A stretch of DNA of 64,000 bases from Ferribacterium limneticum (GTDB lineage Bacteria; Pseudomonadota; Gammaproteobacteria; Burkholderiales; Rhodocyclaceae), in contig NZ_CP075191.1 of the NCBI RefSeq assembly GCF_020510625.1, positions 3,697,501-3,761,500 on the forward strand, read 5' to 3'. The stretch's first letter is position 1, and the number at the start of each line of letters is the position of its first letter. The notes below the pieces were generated by a model that saw only the letters and a program-made list of their open reading frames with translations, searched no databases and was not told where the DNA came from. This document shows, in pieces, positions 34,015-42,459 of this stretch. Made by a program: the position numbers and the translations under genes.

Positions 34015-34108
34015 TTGGGAGGGATGCATTCTACTCCCTTGCAACCCATTGCGTCCATGCTGCAAAACTCCCTGGCGACGGGCGATGAAAATAGTTGGCT
34101 GAAGCTGC

Positions 34109-34609
34109 TCAGTCGAAAAAGGTTCGGGCGGCCTGGAAACGCTGCGCGTAGTAACTATCGCTCAGACGATCGATGCGAACCTTGCCGTTGGTCGACGGGG
34201 CATGGATGAAGCGCGTCTCGCCAATATAAATGCCGACATGCGAGAACGAGCGATTCAGGGTATTGAAGAAGACGAGATCCCCGGGCCGCAGTTCGGCCTT
34301 GGCAATCGGCTTGCTGCTCCGGGCAATCTCGGCCGCGCTGCCCTGCACCCTCAAGCCGGTAGCCTGTCCGTAGATGTAACTGACCATACCGCTGCAGTCG
34401 AGGCCGGCTTCCGGATTTTTGCCGCCAAAGCGGTAGCCGGTATCGATCAAGCCCATGGCGTAGAACACCACCTCATTGCCCTTCTCACTGACCGAACGCG
34501 AGGCTTGCGCTATAGTTTCCGTCGAGGCGGAAGAGCGCGGCTCCTTGCTGCCGCAGGCAGCGAGCAACAGGACGACAAGGGAAGCAAAAAACAGGGCCGG
34601 GATGCGCAT
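34109..34609 (-). CDS. NlpC/P60-family lipoprotein peptidase
   Basis: 166 aa. Lipoprotein signal MRIPALFFASLVVLLLAACGS (lipobox LLAAC), then an NlpC/P60 domain from about residue 50: the catalytic Cys in PEAGLDCSGMVSYIY, the His in SFSHVGIYIG and the third polar residue in TRFIHAPS. Such enzymes cut D-gamma-glutamyl-meso-diaminopimelate links in peptidoglycan, here from the outer membrane. Chromosomal, just right of tRNA-Arg and divergent from gabD. Confidence 0.9.
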   Translation of the reverse strand: MRIPALFFASLVVLLLAACGSKEPRSSASTETIAQASRSVSEKGNEVVFYAMGLIDTGYRFGGKNPEAGLDCSGMVSYIYGQATGLRVQGSAAEIARSSKPIAKAELRPGDLVFFNTLNRSFSHVGIYIGETRFIHAPSTNGKVRIDRLSDSYYAQRFQAARTFFD

Positions 34610-34672
34610 TGAACTGAAGCACTTTCTTGGAACAACACATAACTTACCGTTTTTACAGGATTTTTCAAGACC

Positions 34673-36127
34673 ATGAACCTACAAAATATGGATTTGCTGC
34701 GATCGACCAACCTGATTGGCGGGGCATGGTGTGGTGCGGATGATGGCGCACAACTGGCCGTGATCAACCCGGCCACCGGTGAAAAGCTGGCCGACGTGCC
34801 ACTTTGCGGCGCGGCCGAAACCCGTCGCGCCATCGATGCCGCCAACGCCGCCTGGCCGGCCTGGCGCGCCCTGACCGCCCGCCGCCGCTCGCAATTGCTG
34901 CAAGCCTGGTTCAGTCTGATCATCAAGCATGTCGACGACCTGGCCCAACTGGTCACGGCCGAATGCGGCAAACCGTTGCAAGAAGCCAAGGGCGAGGTGA
35001 TCTACGGCGCCTCGTTTGTCGAGTGGTTTGCCGAAGAGGGCAAGCGCACCTACGGCGAAAGCATCCCCAGCCCCGCTTCGAACACGCGCCTGCTGGTCGT
35101 CAAGCAGCCAATTGGCGTCTGTGCAGCGATCACGCCGTGGAATTTCCCGCTCGCCATGATCACCCGCAAAGTTGCCCCGGCGCTGGCTGCTGGCTGCCCG
35201 GTCGTCGTCAAGCCAGCCGAAGCAACGCCGCTGACTGCGCTGGCACTGGCCGTGCTGGCCGAGCAGGCAGGTTTCCCGGCTGGCGTATTCAACGTAGTGA
35301 CCGGCAAGCCGGCCGAGATCGGTGGCGAGCTATGCGCCAACCCCATTGTGCGCAAGCTGTCCTTCACCGGCTCGACCGGCGTTGGCCGCCTGCTGATGGC
35401 GCAATGCGCGCCGACCATCAAGAAGCTGTCGCTGGAACTCGGTGGCAATGCCCCCTTCATCGTGTTCGACGATGCCGATGTGAATGCTGCGGTTGATGGC
35501 GCCATTGCAGCCAAATACCGCAACACCGGCCAGACCTGCGTCTGCGCCAACCGCTTTCTGATCCAGGCGGGAATCTACGAGGAATTCGCCGCCAAGTTCG
35601 CCGAGAAGGCGAGCGCCCTGAAAGTCGGTGCGGGTATTGAAGCCGGTGTTGCCCAAGGCCCGTTGATCAATGCCGCCGGGCTGAGCAAGGTCGAAGCGCA
35701 CGTTGCCGATGCCGTTGGCAAGGGAGCCCGCGTACTCTGTGGTGGCAAGCGCCATGAACGTGGCGGCAACTTCTTCCAGCCGACCGTGCTGGCCGACGTA
35801 ACGACCGCAATGAAAGTGGCCCGCGAGGAAACCTTCGGCCCGGTAGCGCCATTGTTCCGCTTCGAGACCGAGGAACAGGCCATCGCCATGGCCAACGACA
35901 CCGAGTTCGGCCTCGCCGCCTATTTCTTCACCCGCAATGTCGGCCGCTGCTGGCGGGTTGGCGAGGCGCTGGAATACGGCATGGTCGGCATCAATACCGG
36001 CATGATTTCCAACGAGGTTTCGCCTTTCGGCGGCATCAAGCAATCCGGCCTTGGCCGTGAAGGCTCGAAGTACGGCATCGAAGAATATCTGGAAATCAAA
36101 TACCTCTGCTTCGACGTCAATACCTGA
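34673..36127 (+). CDS. gabD: Succinate-semialdehyde dehydrogenase, NADP type
   Basis: 484 aa, aldehyde dehydrogenase superfamily. Key features: PWNFPLAMITRKVAPALAAGCPVVVKPAE (cofactor site), FTGSTGVGRLL, LELGGNAPFIVFDDAD with the catalytic Glu, and NTGQTCVCANRF with the catalytic Cys. The close match to GabD-type sequences at the N-terminus (STNLIGGAWCGADDGAQLAVINPATGEKLADVP) favours oxidation of succinate semialdehyde to succinate. No gabT or gabP is next to it, so exact physiological substrate is inferred. Confidence 0.9.
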   Translation: MNLQNMDLLRSTNLIGGAWCGADDGAQLAVINPATGEKLADVPLCGAAETRRAIDAANAAWPAWRALTARRRSQLLQAWFSLIIKHVDDLAQLVTAECGKPLQEAKGEVIYGASFVEWFAEEGKRTYGESIPSPASNTRLLVVKQPIGVCAAITPWNFPLAMITRKVAPALAAGCPVVVKPAEATPLTALALAVLAEQAGFPAGVFNVVTGKPAEIGGELCANPIVRKLSFTGSTGVGRLLMAQCAPTIKKLSLELGGNAPFIVFDDADVNAAVDGAIAAKYRNTGQTCVCANRFLIQAGIYEEFAAKFAEKASALKVGAGIEAGVAQGPLINAAGLSKVEAHVADAVGKGARVLCGGKRHERGGNFFQPTVLADVTTAMKVAREETFGPVAPLFRFETEEQAIAMANDTEFGLAAYFFTRNVGRCWRVGEALEYGMVGINTGMISNEVSPFGGIKQSGLGREGSKYGIEEYLEIKYLCFDVNT

Positions 36128-36131
36128 GCCC

Positions 36132-36782
36132 ATGCCTAAACTCATCGCTTTCACCCTGCTGCTGCTGGCACTCGTCCTGCTCTGGCGCAAGTGGGCTACC
36201 CGGCAGCGGGCCGGCTACATTGAGACCTATCCCTATCAGCGCTTTCTCGACAAGCGACTCGCGGCCCGGCGACCGGAGCTGAGTGCGGAACAGCGGGCCG
36301 AGGTCTTCGCCGGGCTGAACGACTATTTCCAGCTTTGCCGCGCGGCCGGACGCCGCATGGTGGCGATGCCCTCGCAGGCGGTCGATGATGCGTGGCACGA
36401 GTTCATTCTTTTCACCCGGCAATACGACAAGTTCTGCCGGCATGCTTTCGGCTGTTTCCTGCACCACACGCCGGCCGAGGCGATGAGTTCGCCAACCCAG
36501 GCCAGCGACGGCCTCAAGCGCGCCTGGCGCCTGGCCTGTGCGCGGGAGAAAATCGATCCGAAGAAACCAGAGCGTCTGCCCCATTTGTTTGCCCTGGACG
36601 CCAGCCTCGGTATCGCCGGCGGCTTCGTTTATCAGCTTGACTGCATGGCGGCACGAGGTGCCGCCGGGGATGGCTATTGCGCCAGCCATATCGGCTGCAG
36701 CAGCGGCTGCTCGGGCGATTCTGGCGGCAGCGACGGGGATGGTGGCAGTGGCTGCGGTGGAGGCTGCGGCGGCGGGGACTAA
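36132..36782 (+). CDS. Glycine-rich-tail membrane-anchored protein (GRDP-like domain)
   Basis: 216 aa from ATG 36132, five bases after gabD. One N-terminal membrane segment (LIAFTLLLLALVLLWRKWA) is followed by a domain with VDDAWHEFILFTRQYDKFCRHAFGCFLHHTP, similar to glycine-rich domain-containing proteins (DUF1399-like, with W/H/H residues). The C-terminus is a Gly/Cys/Ser tail (CSSGCSGDSGGSDGDGG...). Function unknown; the His/Cys-rich nature may indicate metal binding. Confidence 0.8.
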   Translation: MPKLIAFTLLLLALVLLWRKWATRQRAGYIETYPYQRFLDKRLAARRPELSAEQRAEVFAGLNDYFQLCRAAGRRMVAMPSQAVDDAWHEFILFTRQYDKFCRHAFGCFLHHTPAEAMSSPTQASDGLKRAWRLACAREKIDPKKPERLPHLFALDASLGIAGGFVYQLDCMAARGAAGDGYCASHIGCSSGCSGDSGGSDGDGGSGCGGGCGGGD

Positions 36783-36795
36783 AACCCAAGCCGAC

Positions 36796-38847
36796 TCAGG
36801 CGCGGCTCGCGGCTGCGATCACCACCCGGTTGCGCCCTTCGTTCTTGGCCACATAGAGGGCCTGGTCGGCCGCATGGGTCAGTTCATCGGGCATCTTGCC
36901 GTGATCGGGGTAGGCCGCAACCCCGGCCGAGGCGGTAAAGGAAAGCTCGAAATTGCCGAAGGTGACGCGGATTTCGGCAATCTTGCTGCGCCAGCATTCG
37001 GCCCGCTCGGCCGCTATGGCCAGGGGCATGCGCGGCATCAGGATGACGAATTCCTCGCCACCATAGCGGCAAAGCACGTCCTCATGCCGGATGTCGGCAC
37101 TCAGGGTGGCAGCCAGCACGATCAGCGCCTGGTCGCCGGCCATATGGCCATAGGTGTCGTTGATCAGCTTGAAATGGTCGAGGTCGAGAATGACCAGGGA
37201 GAGCGGGTAGCCTTCGCGACGCGAGCGGGATAGCTCGCGCTCCAGCGTCTCGTCGAGATAACGGCGGTTGAAGCAACCCGTCAGGCTGTCGCGTATCGCC
37301 TGCTCCTGCAGGGCGACCTGGAGTTTCTCGATTTCTTCCAGTTGATGGCGCAGCTTTTCGTTGGCGCTACGCAATTCGGCCTCGGAGCGCCGCCGCTCGG
37401 AGATGTCACGGGCGATGCCGAGCAGGGCGAATGGCTTGCCTTGAGAATCGAGCAGGAAACTCCCAACCACTTCCGATGAAATGATCCCGCCGTTCTTGTG
37501 CGGCTGCTCAATTTCGGCCATCGCCGACTGGGCGCTGAGATCACCCTCCGCCAGTCGGGAGAGATGATCCTCAATTGCCGCCACGACCACCGCATAGGAG
37601 GCCGGCGTCATCGCTTCGGCCAGCGGTTGATTGATGACCTCGTCCGGCGTAAAGCCACGCACTGCTTCGACCGAAGGGCTGACATAGGTAAAGCGCATGG
37701 AGGCAAGATCGAGCGTCCAGATCACGTCCTTGCTGTGCTCGGCCAGTTGCCGGTAGCGTTCTTCACTATGACTCAGCGCGCGTTCGAACACCCGCCGCGA
37801 AATCATTTCGCGAGTCAGGCGCCGGTTCAAACGAGCGAAATAGAATGCCGCGCCGGCAACCACAATGATCAGCAGCGATCCGCCGGCCAGCGCGTAGCCG
37901 AACCACACCGGCAACTTCCGCTCCTCGGCCTCGAAGATCAAGCCGGCAATCGACGGCTTCTCCGGCAACATGCCCAGTTCGGCGTAAGTCAGGGCAATTT
38001 GCTGCCAGCGGCTGGCTGACTGCAAGCCGATCTCGACCAGGTCCGGCTGCATCAGGCGCTTCAGCTCCTTCGCTTCGAACAGCAAATGTGCGCGCTCATG
38101 CCGCTTGGAGTACTTGTTCAGGATCAGATCGGCGACTTCCTCCGGGTGCTCCAGCGCATATTTCCAGCCCTGGATCACCGCCGCGCGAAAGGCCCGGACG
38201 CGCTCCGGCGTTCCGCGCGCGCGCCCTTCCGTCGTAAACAGCGTGTCACCGTAAAAATTGATGCCCGCCGCCAAGGGACTGAAGGCCAGATAGGGAAAGC
38301 CTGCCGCCTGCAAGACATAGGGTTCGTCGGTGACATAGCCGGACAGCGCATCAACGCGGCCGGAGATCAGGTCTTTGGGATCGAAGCTGTGGGCCACCGC
38401 CTCGTACTTCGCCACCCCTTCGCGCCGCAGGTAGGCAAACAGTTCGGTTTCGTGCGGCGTCAGCATGATGCGGCTGCCGTTCAAGGCATCGATGCTGGTG
38501 ATCTTTCGGCGATTGACCAGCAGCACCAGCGGTGAGTGCTGGACGATGGCCGCCAGGGCCACGACCTGTTTGCCCTGCGCACGGTACAGCGCCAGCTCCG
38601 AGGCGGCGACGCCGAAATCCGCCTCGCCACGCAGGACGGTATCGACGGGGTTGCCCCCTTCGTTCAGCTCACGCAGACTGACATCAAACCCCGCATCGCG
38701 AAAGTACCCCTTGTCGATGGCGACGTAATAGCCGGCAAACTGGAACTGATGTTTCCAGTTCAGTTGCAGGACGACCCTCTCCACGGCGGAAGCCGGAACA
38801 GCAAGCAACAGGAGGATCAGGGAGACAATGAGCTGCACGGAAAGCAT
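36796..38847 (-). CDS. NMT1-like periplasmic sensor with PAS and GGDEF domains
   Basis: 683 aa. Signal sequence, then an NMT1/THI5-type solute-binding domain (about 22-300, VVLQLNWKHQFQFAGYYVAIDKGYFRDAGFDV). A membrane helix (about 315-340, GYALAGGSLLIIVVAGAAFYF), a PAS domain (about 365-490), a linker coiled coil and a GGDEF domain with intact GGEEF follow. It is predicted to sense a small molecule (NMT1 domains bind pyrimidine or related ligands in transporters) and make c-di-GMP. Convergent with the preceding gene. Confidence 0.92.
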   Translation of the reverse strand: MLSVQLIVSLILLLLAVPASAVERVVLQLNWKHQFQFAGYYVAIDKGYFRDAGFDVSLRELNEGGNPVDTVLRGEADFGVAASELALYRAQGKQVVALAAIVQHSPLVLLVNRRKITSIDALNGSRIMLTPHETELFAYLRREGVAKYEAVAHSFDPKDLISGRVDALSGYVTDEPYVLQAAGFPYLAFSPLAAGINFYGDTLFTTEGRARGTPERVRAFRAAVIQGWKYALEHPEEVADLILNKYSKRHERAHLLFEAKELKRLMQPDLVEIGLQSASRWQQIALTYAELGMLPEKPSIAGLIFEAEERKLPVWFGYALAGGSLLIIVVAGAAFYFARLNRRLTREMISRRVFERALSHSEERYRQLAEHSKDVIWTLDLASMRFTYVSPSVEAVRGFTPDEVINQPLAEAMTPASYAVVVAAIEDHLSRLAEGDLSAQSAMAEIEQPHKNGGIISSEVVGSFLLDSQGKPFALLGIARDISERRRSEAELRSANEKLRHQLEEIEKLQVALQEQAIRDSLTGCFNRRYLDETLERELSRSRREGYPLSLVILDLDHFKLINDTYGHMAGDQALIVLAATLSADIRHEDVLCRYGGEEFVILMPRMPLAIAAERAECWRSKIAEIRVTFGNFELSFTASAGVAAYPDHGKMPDELTHAADQALYVAKNEGRNRVVIAAASRA

Positions 38848-38871
38848 TATCAGCCGGATCGGGTATTTTTG

Positions 38872-39015
38872 TTACTTGTGATAAGTCCGACTGCTGCCGG
38901 AACCGCCATTCCCCGAATTCGCCACGTTGTCGAACATGTTCCAGCCCTGATGCTGGGCATAGGCGAAAAGCAGCAAGGCGAACACCCCAGCCGTGATGTT
39001 GAATTTATCGAACAT
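38872..39015 (-). CDS. Small single-helix membrane protein at end of DUF4178 operon
   Basis: 47 aa, MFDKFNITAGVFALLLFAYAQHQGWNMFDNVANSG, with one hydrophobic helix at about residues 9-20. Its ATG shares the A of the TGA stop of the DUF4178 gene (TGATG), so it should be made by translational coupling. I recognise no family, but the exact coupling and conserved-looking start argue that it is real. Confidence 0.7.
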   Translation of the reverse strand: MFDKFNITAGVFALLLFAYAQHQGWNMFDNVANSGNGGSGSSRTYHK

Positions 39016-40958
39016 CAGTCGTCGCCTCCGTCAGAATCGTCGCTGCTCACCGGCGCATGGTCGCTTTCTGCCCAGCGGCGCCCTTCAAAAGCGGCTCGCC
39101 GCATGGTCGTGAAGATCGGGAAGACCAGCAGGAAAATCATGACCAATACGAAATTCGACCAGCCCGCCACGGCGGTATGAACTTCGAGCCGGTCGCGCAC
39201 GGCCACCGACTTGTCCGGTGCCATGTCGGGATCGAGCGTCAGGTAGTAGGTGCCGGCAGGGATGTTCAGGAAGACCACCTCGTCCTCCCGACTGCCTTCG
39301 GTCCAGTGGCCGTCGTCGTAACCGCTGTAGAAGGACAGTTCGCGGGCCGCCGGCCATGCCTCGCCGGTAGTCTTGTTGACCAGCATCATGTCGATGCCGA
39401 TCCAGTTGTTATCGAGCGAGGTCGAATTCTTGACGGCGATCTTGCGCGCCTTGCCGGTGAGCTCGAATTCGCGGCTCTGCACCTCGTCGCCACTCCGCGG
39501 CTCGAAGGTGAAATCCTGGCTCAGCAACTGCTTTCCGCCGGACAGCGAGACGAAGAAAACCTGCACGACAATGGCGACCAGCGCCAACTTCCAGAACAGG
39601 CGCCAGACACTGCGATTGGTCGCATCCCAGGCATTGGGCTGGTTGGCAAAGACGCCGATCGGCGCGGGCAGATCCTTCGGCAGCTTGAACGCCTCGCCTA
39701 TCGTTTCGGGCGACACATAGAAACCCTGTGACCAGTTCAGGTCATTGCCGGTTGACTCGCGGGACAGCATCAGTGGCGGCGCGACATAATCGACGACCCG
39801 ATTGGTTTCGCCACGCCTGACCCGCCAGGTGAATTCACCAGAAACCTGGATCACCTCGGCTATCGGCGTCGTCGAAAAATGCTTGAAGGTCTGGCTATTC
39901 CAACGCAGGTCGGCAAGTTCCATGGCGCCACCGCTGGCCGGCGGGTTGGACAGCACGTCGACGATATTCCAATGGCCGTTGTATTCGGTCAGCCAACGGT
40001 AGGTGCCGCGATTTTCCGTCCCATCACCCGCCAGCAGGTATTCGCTCCAGTCATAAGCGATGCCGTCGACCTTGCTCCGTTTGACCAGGAAACCGATCAC
40101 TTCGACCGGCTTGTCCTCCAGTCGCCCCTTGCTGCCGAGCGGCAGGCGGGGGGTGTATTTTTCATCGCGATTGCCCAGCGCTCTCGACAGCACCTGGTAG
40201 TTCTGGTCGGCGGTATTGACCACGGCCCCACAGGAAACGCAGCCAACGGCGAGAATCTGCGTCGAGCGTGCCTGCATCGGCGCACCACAACTCGGGCAGC
40301 GGAAGACCCTGGCCTCGACGGTAGCCGTCGGCGTGGCCATGCCCTCGCGCAGATTGGCCATTTTCAGCGACTTGAAATCGACGGCCTGGCCGACAAACAA
40401 CAGGGGTGGCGTTTCGGAGTAGTCGAGGGTGGCGAAATTGGCGCCATTGCGCAGGTCGACTGCGGCGACCGGATAGCCGCCCCCGACCTTGAACGGTAGT
40501 TCGCCCTGACCGGCCACGCACTCGGCGTTTTCGATATTGCTGACCGTCCAGGTCTGGCTGGCCAGCACGAATCGCTGGCCGATCTTCAGGGCATCGAATT
40601 GCGGCAGCGCCTCCGGAACATACTGGGCGAAGGTGAGCACATACTCACCGCCCGCCTCCGACAGCCAGCCAGTTCGCATGTCGTCGAACAGCAGGTGCCA
40701 CTCGTTCCAGATGCCCTGGCTATACTTGATCTGGATGCGGCCGATCAGGGCGAAATGGACGCCCTTGTAGCTGCCCTCAGAGCCCAGCTGCAGCGGCGAA
40801 CGGTCTTCGACCAGCGCCGCCATCTTGCCGATGTCTTCCAGATTCTGGTCATGACGGACCAGCGTGCTCTGGCAGTACTCGCAGACGGCAAAGACCGACG
40901 ACGCCGATTTGAAGACAACCGGCGCGCCGCAGGAAGGACAGGACGCGTTGAGGGCCAT
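39015..40958 (-). CDS. DUF4178 zinc-ribbon membrane protein
   Basis: 647 aa. Two zinc-ribbon and DUF4178 units: CPSCGAP...CEYCQS at the N-terminus then SYKGVHFALIGRIQIKYSQGIWNEWHLLF, and FRCPSCGAP...CVSCGAVV at about 210-240 then a second DUF4178 domain (KPVEVIGFLVKRSKVDGIAYDWSEYLL). A membrane helix near 455-475, a beta-rich domain and a C-terminal helix (SNFVLVMIFLLVFPIF) follow. DUF4178 genes recur with SPFH, DUF350 and spermidine-synthase homologues in predicted membrane-stress systems. Role is inferred from that context. Confidence 0.85.
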   Translation of the reverse strand: MALNASCPSCGAPVVFKSASSVFAVCEYCQSTLVRHDQNLEDIGKMAALVEDRSPLQLGSEGSYKGVHFALIGRIQIKYSQGIWNEWHLLFDDMRTGWLSEAGGEYVLTFAQYVPEALPQFDALKIGQRFVLASQTWTVSNIENAECVAGQGELPFKVGGGYPVAAVDLRNGANFATLDYSETPPLLFVGQAVDFKSLKMANLREGMATPTATVEARVFRCPSCGAPMQARSTQILAVGCVSCGAVVNTADQNYQVLSRALGNRDEKYTPRLPLGSKGRLEDKPVEVIGFLVKRSKVDGIAYDWSEYLLAGDGTENRGTYRWLTEYNGHWNIVDVLSNPPASGGAMELADLRWNSQTFKHFSTTPIAEVIQVSGEFTWRVRRGETNRVVDYVAPPLMLSRESTGNDLNWSQGFYVSPETIGEAFKLPKDLPAPIGVFANQPNAWDATNRSVWRLFWKLALVAIVVQVFFVSLSGGKQLLSQDFTFEPRSGDEVQSREFELTGKARKIAVKNSTSLDNNWIGIDMMLVNKTTGEAWPAARELSFYSGYDDGHWTEGSREDEVVFLNIPAGTYYLTLDPDMAPDKSVAVRDRLEVHTAVAGWSNFVLVMIFLLVFPIFTTMRRAAFEGRRWAESDHAPVSSDDSDGGDD

Positions 40959-40968
40959 AGGCCGTGGA

Positions 40969-41982
40969 TCAGGTCAGTTTCTTCAGCAATTCGGCTTTCT
41001 TGGCTTCAAACTCATCCTTGCTCAGGATGCCTTTCTCGACCAGCCCATGCAGCTTTTCCAGTGTGGCCACCACGTCGTCAGCCGAAATCGCGGCGACCGC
41101 CGGGGCCGCTGCAGTCGGTTGTAACGCAGCGCCCATTGCCTGCCCCATGACCTGCCCGAATCCTACGCCGGCGCCGAGGCCGACGCCCATTGCCGCCAGC
41201 CCACCCTCGTTCTTGGCAGCATCCGGGATGCTGTTGGCGACCTGGTACTGCGTGTAACGCTGCATGTCGCCGATCATGTTCATGCCGATCTTCTGGTCGA
41301 GAATCTTCTGCAGTTCTTCCGGCAGCGAGACGTTCTGGACGACCAGCGAATCGAGCGCCAGGCCATACTCGGCAAACATCGGGGCGGCCTTGGCGAACAT
41401 CGCCTTGCCGAACTCGTCCTGGTTGGCTGCCATGTCGATGAAGGGCACACCGGATTCGCCGAACAGGTCGGTCATTCCGGCGACCATGGTGTTGCGCAAC
41501 TGGCCTTCGAGTTCTTCGCGGGTGTAGACGTCACGGGTACCAGAAATCTTCTGGTAGAAAGTCTTCGGGTCAGTCAGGTGATACGAATAGATGCCGAAGG
41601 CGCGCAGGCGGACGATGCCGAATTCCTTGTCGCGGATGGTGATCGGATTCGGCGTGCCCCATTTCTGGTCGAGCTGGGTCCGCGTCGAGAAGAAGTAAAC
41701 ATCGGACTTGAACGGGGATTCGAACAGCTTGTCCCAGTTCTTCAGGTAGGTCAGGACCGGCAGCGTCTGCGTCGTCAGCTTGTACATGCCCGGCGCGAAA
41801 ACATCGGCCACGGTACCTTCGTTGACGAACAGCGCAACCTGCGAATCGCGTACGGTCAGGCTGGCGCCGTTCTGGATTTCCATTTCGGCCATCGGGAAAC
41901 GCCAGGCCAGCGTGCCGTCGGCATCCTCGGTCCATTGCAGGATGTCGATAAACTGTTTCTTGATGAAGTCCATCAGAGCCAT
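40969..41982 (-). CDS. SPFH-domain protein of virion-core/YdjI type with SHOCT tail
   Basis: 337 aa. An SPFH domain spans about residues 20-230 (GASLTVRDSQVALFVNEGTVADVFAPGMYKLTTQTLPVLTYL; FGIVRLRAFGIYSYHLTDPKTFYQKISG). A Gly/Ala-rich linker (AAMGVGLGAGVGFGQVMGQAMGAAL) and a C-terminal SHOCT motif (DDVVATLEKLHGLVEKGILSKDEFEAKKAELLKKL) follow. SPFH proteins organise membrane microdomains. It is 10 bases before the DUF4178 gene and 18 after DUF350, so all three form one operon. Confidence 0.9.
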   Translation of the reverse strand: MALMDFIKKQFIDILQWTEDADGTLAWRFPMAEMEIQNGASLTVRDSQVALFVNEGTVADVFAPGMYKLTTQTLPVLTYLKNWDKLFESPFKSDVYFFSTRTQLDQKWGTPNPITIRDKEFGIVRLRAFGIYSYHLTDPKTFYQKISGTRDVYTREELEGQLRNTMVAGMTDLFGESGVPFIDMAANQDEFGKAMFAKAAPMFAEYGLALDSLVVQNVSLPEELQKILDQKIGMNMIGDMQRYTQYQVANSIPDAAKNEGGLAAMGVGLGAGVGFGQVMGQAMGAALQPTAAAPAVAAISADDVVATLEKLHGLVEKGILSKDEFEAKKAELLKKLT

Positions 41983-42000
41983 GAATTTCTCCTTGAATGG

Positions 42001-42402
42001 TCAGGCGATGCAGCCGGCGTTGAGGATGCCGATGCCGAGGGAAAGCGAAGCGAGGAAAATCCCCGAGGCGACCTTGCCCTGGGGAATGTTCAGAACGAGT
42101 TGCGGCAGCGCCAGACGCGCCACGATGTAGGCCAGCAGTTGCACGACACAGGCGACGACACCCCAGCCGATCATCGCAACAATGTTGTGGCTGACCGCAA
42201 CGGAGACGGCAATCGGCATGGCATAGCCGACCATCGCGCCGCCCAGGCTGACGGCCGCAGCGGTGTTGCCCTCGCGAATCAGGGCCATTTCGTTGTACGG
42301 CGTGACAAAGACATAAAGCAGGACAAAGACGGCGAGCAGCCCGATCGCTGTCGCGAAGTAGCCGGCAAAGGCTGGCAGGCTGTTGATGACCGGATCGAAC
42401 AT
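42001..42402 (-). CDS. DUF350 (YjfL-type) membrane protein
   Basis: 133 aa with four hydrophobic helices (LPAFAGYFATAIGLLAVFVLLYVFV, ALIREGNTAAAVSLGGAMVGYAMPIA, NIVAMIGWGVVACVVQLLAYIVAR, VASGIFLASLSLGIGILNAGCIA), the DUF350 layout with the Glu in ALIREGN. First gene of the DUF350-SPFH-DUF4178-small-protein operon. DUF350 proteins have no established activity. Confidence 0.88.
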   Translation of the reverse strand: MFDPVINSLPAFAGYFATAIGLLAVFVLLYVFVTPYNEMALIREGNTAAAVSLGGAMVGYAMPIAVSVAVSHNIVAMIGWGVVACVVQLLAYIVARLALPQLVLNIPQGKVASGIFLASLSLGIGILNAGCIA

Positions 42403-42459
42403 GGAATCTCCCGGAGGTGGCGCAATGACAGCGGATTGTCACCGCTCGCCGAGCTTTGT

